Shown piece by piece: positions 9,049 to 16,036 of a DNA stretch of 42,936 nucleotides. This DNA comes from Pseudomonas lundensis (GTDB lineage: Bacteria > Pseudomonadota > Gammaproteobacteria > Pseudomonadales > Pseudomonadaceae): assembly GCF_001042985.1 (NCBI RefSeq), contig NZ_JYKY01000033.1, positions 1 through 42,936 on the forward strand, written 5' to 3'. The notes under the pieces were generated by a model. That model had not been told where the DNA came from and ran no database searches. It saw only the letters and a program-made list of their open reading frames with translations. The number at the start of each line of letters is the position of its first letter. Position 1 is the stretch's first letter. A program made the translations under genes and the position numbers.

Positions 9049-9121
9049 TGCAAATGGTTGGTCAGGTCAAATGCAAACGGGTGGTCACGTCTGTGCAATT
9101 ATCCATCAATGACGCTTGCAA
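9049..9121 (-). repeat. Right repeat array: four inverted TTGCA units
   Basis: TGCAA occurs at 9049, 9072, 9094 and 9117, at intervals of 23, 22 and 23 bp. Read on the minus strand, the inner units give TTTGCATTTGACCTGACCA and match the left array, including its GACCTGACCA block. Confidence 0.7.
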
Positions 9122-9213
9122 CTCGAAACAGATAACTGTTGACCTTACTATCGTGTGAACGTTGATGCTGTCGGTGCGGTGAAAAGAGACCGCTCAGCAC
9201 GAGAGGAATAACC

Positions 9214-9414
9214 ATGTTCGTCTTAGATGTATCAGGCATTGGATGCGGCAGTTGCGTCAGCAAAATCACCAAAGCGATTCAGTCACTGGACAACGAAGCT
9301 ACGGTTTCCGTGGACCGGTCAGCCAGTAAGGTGAGTGTTGAAAGCAGCGAAAGCCCAGAGCAGATTCGTAAAGCTGTCGAGGCGTTAGGTTTTCCTTCCC
9401 AGATCAGCGCTTGA
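9214..9414 (+). CDS. copZ: CopZ-like copper chaperone (HMA domain)
   Basis: The 66-residue protein is a single heavy-metal-associated domain. The metal-binding loop GIGCGSC (CXXC at residues ~12-15) has Ile-Gly where Met-x is usual, and the fold continues as beta-alpha-beta to EALGFPSQISA. Such proteins carry Cu(I) in the cytoplasm to P1B ATPases or to regulators. An AGAGGAA ribosome site precedes the ATG. It stands alone just right of the carbonic anhydrase cassette, which may have separated it from the ATPase gene at 5459. Confidence 0.85.
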   Translation: MFVLDVSGIGCGSCVSKITKAIQSLDNEATVSVDRSASKVSVESSESPEQIRKAVEALGFPSQISA

Positions 9415-9532
9415 ATGCTGACACCTGCCCCTGGTCAGAGCCCCGTATGCAGAGGGCTCCCCTTGGTGAACCCTCAGGGAGTACCGAAGCAGCCGCGTCG
9501 GCCACAATTACCGCTCGCAAGCCCCTGCGCTG

Positions 9533-9945
9533 CTAATCACCTCGCAGAGCTTTGAGCAAACCTTTGAATGCTCCATTCAACCGAGTAAAAGCGGCGTCGA
9601 AACGTATTCCATTTTCTGCGTACTTTGCGACCTCGATCTGCTGATCGACAGTATTTTGATCAATGGCAGGTTGAGCCGGTGTGCTGTAAAGCAAATCACC
9701 TCCATAAATATCACTTGCTGATTCTTTTCCGGCAATGTGTTTTTCATTTGTTGCTTTCAAAGAAAACGGAGTAGCAGGTGTTTTTTTGTCTGGCTTGCAA
9801 GCACAGTAGAAAAATCTAAATCTCGGGCCTTGAAGTTCGGCGTATCAGCGTTTGTGATATTGTCACTCAGGATCTCAGCTCTTTGACTACGATAAATTAA
9901 CGCCCTTTCTGCGGAGCCAAGCGCTTTCTCAAAATTAATACTCAC
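9533..9945 (-). pseudogene. flgB: Orphan flgB (flagellar rod protein) with a frameshift
   Basis: The minus strand encodes the N-terminal half of FlgB (MSINFEKALG, then AEILSDNITNADTPNFKARD, the rod-protein signature). After a run of seven A residues near 9781-9787 the frame is lost. A second frame resumes as TPATPFSLKATNEK and continues to the normal FlgB C-terminus. One extra A would restore a protein of about the usual 135 residues. I place the start at GTG 9945 to match FlgB N-termini. No flgC or other flagellar gene is nearby. Treat as a pseudogene unless slippage restores the frame. Confidence 0.8.
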
Positions 9946-9951
9946 ACTCAA

Positions 9952-10328
9952 TCACCCTCAGCAGCGCTACTATTCCCCATGAACATCGAACACTTAAGTG
10001 TTGACACGGTGCATCCAGGTTCACATATGCAGTTCCAGTGAAGAAACTAAAAAAGTCTTCACCTTGAAAATTAACGGAAACTTACAAAGTTACGCACCTC
10101 AAACTGATACTCAGTAAATAGCGGTGTGACGCTGGAAGATCGAAAACTTACGGATTAAATAGCGTGTTCCTCAAGAGAAATATCGCAACCTGACACAACT
10201 GTAATATTCACCTAAGGCTCCTGACAGGGGATGAGTCTTATAGTCCTATTGAGCCTTAAGCTCTCCCCTAAGAATCATCACTTGATGTGGATCCGGGGGA
10301 TTACCAATACTCATCAGAGGAAATTCAA
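9952..10328. other. Intergenic region holding a CopR box
   Basis: This 377-base stretch is AT-rich with no convincing gene. Its only recognised feature is the CopR box at 10191. It separates the flgB remnant from the second PtrA-like gene. Confidence 0.6.
10191..10205 (+). promoter_or_regulatory. CopR box upstream of the second PtrA-like gene
   Basis: TGACACAACTGTAAT matches TGACA-N5-GTAAT exactly. It lies 123 bp before the PtrA-like ATG at 10329, almost the same distance as the box in front of the first PtrA-like gene (126 bp). Confidence 0.72.
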
Positions 10329-10535
10329 ATGAACCCCATCAAAACTTTGTTCGTCATCGCAGCCCTGACCGTCTCTTCTTTGGCAATGGCTGAAGGCGGT
10401 GGTGACCGGGCGTTCGCACGTATGGAAGCGGCTAGGAATAATTCAATGGAATCGTATCAAGTAGCCCAAAAGCAAAGCACCCAACCTCCCATCGCAGAAA
10501 GCCAAGCCAAAGCGATGGACCACAAGAATTGCTGA
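10329..10535 (+). CDS. PtrA-like small periplasmic protein
   Basis: The 68-residue precursor has a clear signal peptide (cleaved after SLAMA) and a mature start EGGGDRAFARMEAARNNSME. This is the hallmark of the PtrA family, small periplasmic proteins induced by copper through CopR in P. aeruginosa. It ends MDHKNC, a possible Cu site. I start at 10329 because a GAGG site precedes it and the signal peptide begins there. It lies upstream of copA with its own CopR box and is a shorter paralogue of the gene at 4060. Confidence 0.8.
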   Translation: MNPIKTLFVIAALTVSSLAMAEGGGDRAFARMEAARNNSMESYQVAQKQSTQPPIAESQAKAMDHKNC

Positions 10536-10557
10536 ATAGCTTGCTGCGTTCCCAAGC

Positions 10558-10572
10558 TGACAGAAATGTAAT
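10558..10572 (+). promoter_or_regulatory. CopR box upstream of copA
   Basis: TGACAGAAATGTAAT matches TGACA-N5-GTAAT exactly, 181 bp before the copA ATG, and probably drives the copA-to-DUF411 operon. Confidence 0.78.
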
Positions 10573-10753
10573 CACTGTGGTGGTTCAAATGTGGCAATTT
10601 CTAAGCTCGCTTGCCGTAAGAACTCGTTTTTAGTGACGGCGAGCGAGCTCATTCGGGCTCATTACACCCCCCCGAAAGAGTGCCTTCACCTGTTTGAGCA
10701 ACTCATTGGTTGTTTCGCACGGCTTCCCTTTTGACTGATCGGACATAAACGGC

Positions 10754-12787
10754 ATGCATTCCAAAACCTCTAGGCGGACATTCGTTAAAGGCCTGGCCGC
10801 TGGTGGCATTCTCGGCGGCCTTGGTCTGTGGCGCACTCCTGTATGGGCAGTGACCAGTCCTGGTCTGCCGAGCGTTCTCACCGGTAACGAATTTGATCTG
10901 TTTATTGGTGAAACCCCTGTAAACATAACTGGCTCGCCGCGTACAGCCATGACCATCAATGGTTCGTTGCCCGGACCTTTGCTGCGCTGGCGCGAAGGCG
11001 AGACGGTCACACTGCGTGTGAAAAATCGCCTAGACCAAGACACCTCCATTCATTGGCACGGGATCATTCTGCCCGCCAACATGGACGGTGTGCCGGGTTT
11101 GAGTTTCCATGGCATCGCGCCCGATGGCATGTACGAGTACAAATTCAAGGTGCATCAGAACGGTACGTACTGGTACCACAGCCACTCTGGTTTGCAGGAG
11201 CAGGCAGGCGTTTACGGTCCAATCGTCATCGACTCGAAAGAGCCTGAGCCTTTTCAATACAACCGCGACTATGTGGTGATGTTGACTGACTGGACCGATG
11301 AAGATCCTAGTCGCGTCATGGCCAAGCTCAAGAAGCAATCGGACTACTACAACCACCACAAACGTACCGTGGGTGACTTTATCGACGACGTCAGCAAGCA
11401 AGGTTGGTCTGCTGCCGTGGCCGATCGGAAGATGTGGGCTGAAATGAAAATGAACCCCACTGATCTCGCAGACGTCAGTGGGGATACTTACACCTATCTC
11501 ATGAATGGCCAGGCCCCTAACGGTAACTGGACCGGTATTTTCAAACCGGGTGAAAAGCTGCGCCTGCGCTTTATCAACGGCTCAGCTATGAGCTATTTCG
11601 ACGTCCGCATCCCCGGTTTGAAAATGACCGTGGTGGCGGCTGACGGCCAACATGTCAAACCAGTCAGCGTCGATGAGTTTCGCATCGCCGTGGCAGAAAC
11701 GTATGACGTGATCGTAGAACCTGCCAGCGAAGAGGCTTACACAATCTTCGCCCAGTCCATGGATAGAACCGGTTTTGCACGTGGAACCTTGGCAGTTCGC
11801 GAAGGATTAAAGGCACAGATACCGGCGATCGATCCTCGGCCGCTTTTGACCATGGATGACATGGGTATGGGCGGTATGGCGGGCATGGACCATGGCAGCA
11901 TGGCTGGTATGGGCGGCGGCGATATGAAACAAGGTGACATGTCAGGCATGGCTGGCATGGACCACAGCAAGATGGCGGGAATGGACCAAAGTGACATGAC
12001 CGGGATGACCGGCATGGACAGCGGTGACATGACTAACATGGCCGGCATGGACCACAGCAAGATGTCGGGCAAGGACAAAGGCGACATGTCCAACATGGCC
12101 GGTATGGACCACAGCAAGATGGCGGGAATGGACAAAGGCGACATGTCCAACATGGCCGGCATGGACCACAGCAAGATGGCGGGAATGGACAAAGGCGACA
12201 TGTCCAACATGGCCGGCATGGACCACAGCAAGATGGCAGGAATGGGCGGTATGGGGGGCGAAATGCAGACTCACCCAGCGTCCGAAACCAACAACCCCTT
12301 GGTTGATATGCAAGCCATGAACCCAACGCCCAAGCTAAACGATCCAGGCATCGGCTTGCGGAACAATGGTCGTCGAGTACTCACCTACTCAGACCTGAAA
12401 AGCACGTTCCAAGACCCTGACGGTCGCGAACCCAATCGCACCATTGAGCTTCATCTGACCGGTCACATGGAGAAATTTTCGTGGTCCTTCAACGGCATCA
12501 AATTTTCTGACGCCGAGCCGCTTCGTCTGAAGTATGGGGAGCGTCTTCGCATCACCCTGGTGAACGACACCATGATGACCCATCCCATCCACCTTCACGG
12601 CATGTGGAGCGACCTTGAGGATGAGAACGGCAAGTTCATGGTGCGCAAGCACACAATCGACATGCCACCAGGTACCAAGCGCAGCTATCGAGTTACCGCT
12701 GATGCCTTAGGTCGCTGGGCTTATCACTGCCACCTGCTTTTCCATATGGAAATGGGCATGTTCCGAGAAGTACGGGTTGATGAGTAA
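10754..12787 (+). CDS. copA: CopA, periplasmic multicopper oxidase with Met-rich repeats
   Basis: The 677-residue CopA/PcoA-type oxidase begins with a twin-arginine signal (SRRTFVKGLAAGG). Copper-ligand motifs are present in order: HWHGIILP, WYHSHSG, HPIHLHGMW, and HCHLLFHMEMGMF (type 1 Cys-His-Met). Between the last two cupredoxin domains lies a long Met/His/Asp-rich insert (residues ~370-500) with repeated MDHSKM and MAGMD units. The protein oxidises Cu(I) and stores copper in the periplasm. It is first in a run followed by a small Met/His peptide, copB, cytochrome c and DUF411, and has a CopR box upstream. Confidence 0.95.
   Translation: MHSKTSRRTFVKGLAAGGILGGLGLWRTPVWAVTSPGLPSVLTGNEFDLFIGETPVNITGSPRTAMTINGSLPGPLLRWREGETVTLRVKNRLDQDTSIHWHGIILPANMDGVPGLSFHGIAPDGMYEYKFKVHQNGTYWYHSHSGLQEQAGVYGPIVIDSKEPEPFQYNRDYVVMLTDWTDEDPSRVMAKLKKQSDYYNHHKRTVGDFIDDVSKQGWSAAVADRKMWAEMKMNPTDLADVSGDTYTYLMNGQAPNGNWTGIFKPGEKLRLRFINGSAMSYFDVRIPGLKMTVVAADGQHVKPVSVDEFRIAVAETYDVIVEPASEEAYTIFAQSMDRTGFARGTLAVREGLKAQIPAIDPRPLLTMDDMGMGGMAGMDHGSMAGMGGGDMKQGDMSGMAGMDHSKMAGMDQSDMTGMTGMDSGDMTNMAGMDHSKMSGKDKGDMSNMAGMDHSKMAGMDKGDMSNMAGMDHSKMAGMDKGDMSNMAGMDHSKMAGMGGMGGEMQTHPASETNNPLVDMQAMNPTPKLNDPGIGLRNNGRRVLTYSDLKSTFQDPDGREPNRTIELHLTGHMEKFSWSFNGIKFSDAEPLRLKYGERLRITLVNDTMMTHPIHLHGMWSDLEDENGKFMVRKHTIDMPPGTKRSYRVTADALGRWAYHCHLLFHMEMGMFREVRVDE
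12083..12245 (+). repeat. 57-bp tandem repeat in the copA Met-rich region
   Basis: Three almost identical 57-bp units begin at 12083, 12140 and 12197, each coding for GDMSNMAGMDHSKMAGMDK. More diverged units extend upstream to about 11875. Copy number could vary by slippage and would change the number of copper-binding motifs. Confidence 0.85.
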
Positions 12788-12799
12788 AGGAGACGATCT

Positions 12800-13048
12800 G
12801 TGAGCACATACCTAAATCGTAAATCGCTGGTCGGTTGCCTCTTTGCCGTCGGCTTGATGGGTGAACTCTCGTCCGTGGCGCTGGCAGTCGAAGATAGTAG
12901 TGATCATTCACCTGCTACTCCTGCAAAAACAACGAACAAGCCTGCAACTACGACAAACGAGTCAAAGCCCGATCACGGGTCAATGGACCACAGCAAGATG
13001 AGCCATGAGTCGATGGATCATGACCAAAAAACCAAAAAGGCAGATTGA
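12800..13048 (+). CDS. Small periplasmic Met/His peptide between copA and copB
   Basis: The 82-residue product starts with GTG 13 bp after copA, behind an AAGGAG site. It has a signal-like N-terminus (LVGCLFAVGLMGELSSVALA), a Thr/Pro/Lys linker, and a C-terminal tail DHGSMDHSKMSHESMDHDQ carrying the same MDHSKM motif as CopA and CopB. It ends 4 bp before copB. It may be a detached form of the copper-binding segment usually found at the N-terminus of CopB, which CopB here also has. Function is inferred from composition. Confidence 0.65.
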   Translation: MSTYLNRKSLVGCLFAVGLMGELSSVALAVEDSSDHSPATPAKTTNKPATTTNESKPDHGSMDHSKMSHESMDHDQKTKKAD

Positions 13049-13052
13049 GATC

Positions 13053-13991
13053 ATGACCAGTAAGTTTCTACGCCCAACGTTGATGGCACTGGCAGTCTCT
13101 ACCAGTCCTGCTTTCTTTGTCGTGGCTCACGCCGCTGAAGAGATGGATCACTCCAAGATGGACCACGGCTCAATGGGAGCTATGGACCATAGCAAGATGG
13201 GGGCTATGGATCACAGCAAGATGAGTATGGGTGACGGGCAAATGGACGGAATGGAAAGTATGGATGGAGGGGCTACCACCAGCCGAACTCCAATCCCTGT
13301 ACTGACCGACACTGACCGTGCTGCCGCCTTTCCAGATGTGGCTGGTCATGGGGTTCACGACAAGAAGGTCAACTCCTTCATGCTGCTGGATAAGTTTGAG
13401 TATCAGGATGCTGACAACGGTAGTGCATTGGCCTGGGATGCAAAAGGATGGATCGGCGGTGACGTTGACCGACTGTGGTTGCGCTCGGAAGGCGAACGTA
13501 CCAATGGCGTAACGGAAAACGCTGAACTCTCAGCACTTTGGGGGCACTCCATCGGTCCATGGTGGGATGTCGTCACCGGCGTACGACAAGACTTCAAGCC
13601 CGGTTCACCACAGACTTGGGGAGCGCTCGGTATTCAGGGCATGGCCCTCTATAACTTTGAAGCCGAAGCGACTGCCTACATCGGTGAGAACGGTCAAACC
13701 GCTGCTCGATTGGAAGGCGACTACGACATTCTGCTGACCAATCGCCTGATCTTGCAGCCGACGGCCGAAGCCAATTTTTACGGAAAAAATGATCCTCAGC
13801 GCGGCATTGGGTCTGGATTGGCAAACACCGAAGTAGGGCTCCGATTGCGCTATGAGATTGTTCGCCAATTTGCCCCTTACATTGGGGTTAGCTGGAGCCG
13901 CTCATACGGCAATACGGCAGACCTGGCCAGCGATGAAGGAGAGGATGCGAACGAGGCGCGATTTGTCGCCGGTATTCGGATGTGGTTTTGA
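13053..13991 (+). CDS. copB: CopB, outer-membrane copper resistance protein
   Basis: The 312-residue protein has a signal peptide (to AHAAEE), an N-terminal Met/His copper-binding segment (repeated MDHSKM), and a C-terminal beta-rich domain (from ~residue 85, VNSFMLLDKFEYQD to FVAGIRMWF). The domain matches the CopB/PcoB outer-membrane family and ends in an aromatic residue as porin-like proteins do. I start at MTSKFLRP (13053), since the upstream frame overlaps the preceding gene. It follows copA in the usual copAB order and helps sequester or export periplasmic copper. Confidence 0.92.
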   Translation: MTSKFLRPTLMALAVSTSPAFFVVAHAAEEMDHSKMDHGSMGAMDHSKMGAMDHSKMSMGDGQMDGMESMDGGATTSRTPIPVLTDTDRAAAFPDVAGHGVHDKKVNSFMLLDKFEYQDADNGSALAWDAKGWIGGDVDRLWLRSEGERTNGVTENAELSALWGHSIGPWWDVVTGVRQDFKPGSPQTWGALGIQGMALYNFEAEATAYIGENGQTAARLEGDYDILLTNRLILQPTAEANFYGKNDPQRGIGSGLANTEVGLRLRYEIVRQFAPYIGVSWSRSYGNTADLASDEGEDANEARFVAGIRMWF

Positions 13992-14000
13992 GGGCCTGAC

Positions 14001-14816
14001 ATGAAAAGAACATTGAAAACATTGACTGCTGCCGGGGTGGTCGCCGCAATAGTAGGTGCCGGCGTGGTGTATTTTGGTGTGATCAATGTTGGGGCGGATG
14101 ATCCGCATTTCGGCCCCGTTCACTCACTTCTTTCCACTGCTCGGGATCGCTCGATTGCTGTGCGCTCACGCGATATTAAAGTCCCCGACCTGAGCGAAGA
14201 AGCTCTCATCCGCGCAGGTGCTGGCAACTACAACGCTATGTGCATCGGTTGCCATCTGGCTCCGGGTATTGCAGGAACCGAGTTAAGTAATAGCCTTTAC
14301 CCTGCACCTCCGAATCTTTCAAAACTGGGCGTTGATGGAAACCCTGCCGCAGCTTTCTGGATCATCAAGCATGGAATCAAATCCACAGGCATGCCCGCTT
14401 GGGGTAAAAGCATGGCCGATCCCTACATCTGGGGAATGGTCGCTTTTCTCCAGCAGTTGCCTTCATTGGATGCAGAGCAATACAACGCTCTAGCAACCAG
14501 CAGCGATGGTCATCAACACGGTGGCGGCGAGAGCAAAATGCATAACCATGAAGGCCAGCATGAGGGCCAAAAAGGGGCTGCCGCTGGGCATCATGATGCG
14601 GGTGCAGCCGAAGAGATAGCCGAAGCAGGCGACCATCATGGCGAGAGAAACAGCGCCCATGCCCATGAGGCGGCCTCAGCGCCTTCTCAGGATGAAAGTA
14701 CCGAACACGCCCATCCTCAGGTTGTGGAGGCTTCACATGACGCTCCTGCAACTCCGGCCGTTCAGCCAAAAACTCATACCCACGCTGATGGGAAGGAGCA
14801 TACCCATGCGAAATAA
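14001..14816 (+). CDS. Membrane-anchored cytochrome c with His-rich tail
   Basis: The 271-residue protein has one N-terminal membrane segment (~8-28), a monohaem class I cytochrome c domain (CIGCH at ~80, distal Met in TGMPAWGKSM), and a long disordered C-terminal tail rich in His, Glu and Ala (from ~165). It starts 9 bp after copB and overlaps the DUF411 gene by 11 bp, so it belongs to the copper operon. An electron carrier beside CopA could serve Cu(I)/Cu(II) redox in the periplasm; that is inference. The tail probably binds metal. Confidence 0.82.
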   Translation: MKRTLKTLTAAGVVAAIVGAGVVYFGVINVGADDPHFGPVHSLLSTARDRSIAVRSRDIKVPDLSEEALIRAGAGNYNAMCIGCHLAPGIAGTELSNSLYPAPPNLSKLGVDGNPAAAFWIIKHGIKSTGMPAWGKSMADPYIWGMVAFLQQLPSLDAEQYNALATSSDGHQHGGGESKMHNHEGQHEGQKGAAAGHHDAGAAEEIAEAGDHHGERNSAHAHEAASAPSQDESTEHAHPQVVEASHDAPATPAVQPKTHTHADGKEHTHAK

Positions 14817-15273
14817 CTTTCTTCGTCCCGGTCGAGCACTTCGCCTCGCTGCATACGCGGCTCTGTTTATCAGTTCAGCTGGTCATGCAGCAGAGTCGCT
14901 GACGATCGACGTCCATCGTGACGCTAACTGTGGATGCTGCAAGAAGTGGATCCAGCACCTTGAAGCTAACGGCTTCACCGTCGTTGATCATGTAGAAACC
15001 AACATGAGCGCGGTCAAGCAGGATCTCGGTGTTGCTCCACGACTCTCGTCCTGCCACACAGCAATGATCAATGGAAAGTTTGTTGAAGGTCACGTGCCCG
15101 CCGAGCAAATCATTGCGATGAGCAAACGTGACGACCTTCTTGGGATCGCCGTTCCTGGCATGCCAGTTGGATCTCCAGGCATGGAAGTCAACGGAAAACG
15201 TGATGCTTATCAGATAATCGGCCTGACCAAAGCCGGCGCGGATCAGGTCCTTGCTGAATACCCCGGCAATTAA
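14806..15273 (+). CDS. DUF411 periplasmic metal-binding protein (CopG-like)
   Basis: The 155-residue product has a signal peptide (to SAGHA) and the DUF411 core: DANCGCCKKWIQHLEANGF with a CGCC metal site, then RLSSCHTAMINGKFVEGHVP with a second Cys-His pair. Proteins of this family in Pseudomonas copper clusters are called CopG and bind copper. The ATG at 14806, behind GGAAGGAG, overlaps the end of the cytochrome gene, which implies translational coupling. It is the last gene of the copA operon. Confidence 0.87.
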   Translation: MRNNFLRPGRALRLAAYAALFISSAGHAAESLTIDVHRDANCGCCKKWIQHLEANGFTVVDHVETNMSAVKQDLGVAPRLSSCHTAMINGKFVEGHVPAEQIIAMSKRDDLLGIAVPGMPVGSPGMEVNGKRDAYQIIGLTKAGADQVLAEYPGN

Positions 15274-15294
15274 TCTGGCCCTGTCCATCTAACA

Positions 15295-15326
15295 CTGCAT
15301 GGCTACCGTCCACCATGGCCATGCAG
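15295..15326. terminator. Hairpin between convergent genes
   Basis: CTGCATGGC pairs perfectly with GCCATGCAG across a 14-base loop, just after the DUF411 stop and before the convergent DUF1289 gene. There is no T-run, so termination is plausible but not certain. Confidence 0.4.
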
Positions 15327-15420
15327 CGAGAAATGCTTTTTCCATTACGTGTTCAAGCAGTAGAAGAAGTCGTAAGGGGGCCGAGGACAGCAACAAGGGA
15401 GGACGCAGTACAACTGTGGC

Positions 15421-15618
15421 CTAAACTGCGGCGTTCAATTGTGTTTTTTTTTGCAAGCTTTTCAGGCGCTGGGTCGCACGTTGTACAGCGGCCATCTTTT
15501 CTGGACGCTTCATCCGCTTCCATTTTCTGATGTCTTCCTTGGTGCGACCGCAGCTCAAACATAGTTCGCTGTTCAGCTGGCAAACGGAAATACATGGGTT
15601 TTCGATGTCCTTGGCCAT
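15421..15618 (-). CDS. DUF1289 family small Cys protein
   Basis: The 65-residue protein has the DUF1289 signature: IENPCISVCQLN near the start and LCLSCGRTKEDIRKWKRM, giving four cysteines that probably bind zinc or an Fe-S centre, then a basic helical tail. It lies 3 bp downstream of the 15622 gene on the same strand and likely shares its transcript. DUF1289 proteins are widespread in proteobacteria and have no settled function. Confidence 0.8.
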   Translation of the reverse strand: MAKDIENPCISVCQLNSELCLSCGRTKEDIRKWKRMKRPEKMAAVQRATQRLKSLQKKTQLNAAV

Positions 15619-15621
15619 GGT

Positions 15622-15993
15622 TTAACTCCGCGTGGATCGTGTACGTGTTAAACGCTGCCGCCAGTCACCGGCATTCGACCGCTGACATTGCTCTTCAGTA
15701 TCGAAATGCACGTTGGCCGACACCTGACTGACGTGAACATTCGCTTCACTTAATGCCAGGGTCGTCAATTCGAGCATCCGCTTGTCTTGCCCATTGGCAA
15801 GCACCACATCCCTGTTGGCATCGGTGTCGAAGACCCAAACAACCATCAGACTGGAGGGAAATCGCGCGTAACCCACATCGTGAGTCAACCAAGAGAAGCC
15901 TACTATCTCCGCTTTGGCCGTCTCGCAGGTCTTGGTCAGGGCAGCAATCAGACGACGTTCGATTTGCGCCTGATCCCGTTTGCTCACAAGCAT
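15622..15993 (-). CDS. Hypothetical protein downstream of dmeF
   Basis: The 123-residue protein starts MLVSKRDQAQIERRL. It has a compact mixed alpha/beta N-terminal part (KAEIVGFSWLTHDVGYARFPSSLMVVWVFD) and a basic C-terminal end (RQRLTRTRSTRS). I do not recognise a characterised family. Similar genes occur beside metal-resistance genes in Pseudomonas. It sits between dmeF and the DUF1289 gene on the same strand, so it may belong to the cobalt/nickel operon. Confidence 0.65.
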   Translation of the reverse strand: MLVSKRDQAQIERRLIAALTKTCETAKAEIVGFSWLTHDVGYARFPSSLMVVWVFDTDANRDVVLANGQDKRMLELTTLALSEANVHVSQVSANVHFDTEEQCQRSNAGDWRQRLTRTRSTRS

Positions 15994-16036
15994 ATCTCGA
16001 TCCTTATTTTCATTTCAGTCGACTATGCGTTCATTT

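Larger units (their letters stand above)
7811..9121. mobile_element. Putative transposase-less cassette carrying a carbonic anhydrase gene
   Basis: Two inverted arrays of short repeats (7832-7902 and 9049-9121) bracket a segment whose only gene is a GC-rich beta-carbonic anhydrase. Inverted ends made of several phased repeats are typical of IS21-family and related rve-type transposons. No transposase is present, so this looks like a mobile insertion cassette moved in trans. The outer limits and target duplication are not resolved; 7811-9121 is the minimum span including all repeats. Confidence 0.55.

Noticed and set aside
7832..9121. CRISPR array reading of the TTGCA repeats
   Set aside because: Units are too short and diverged, intervals of 21-23 bp leave no spacers, and the two arrays are inverted; no cas genes.
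8089..9135. Several plus-strand open frames across the carbonic anhydrase gene
   Set aside because: They are shadows caused by high GC content; the minus-strand enzyme has all catalytic motifs.
9139..9169. Possible CueR-type promoter before copZ (TTGACC with a 19-bp gap to GATGCT)
   Set aside because: The spacing fits MerR-type promoters, but the dyad between the elements is poor and no cueR gene is present.
9438..9459. GAGCCC/GGGCTC hairpin after copZ
   Set aside because: Only a six-base stem with a ten-base loop and no T-run; not strong enough to call a terminator.
11737..12326. Long minus-strand open frames opposite the CopA Met-rich region
   Set aside because: They are low-complexity mirror translations of the 57-bp repeats and lie inside a well-supported gene.
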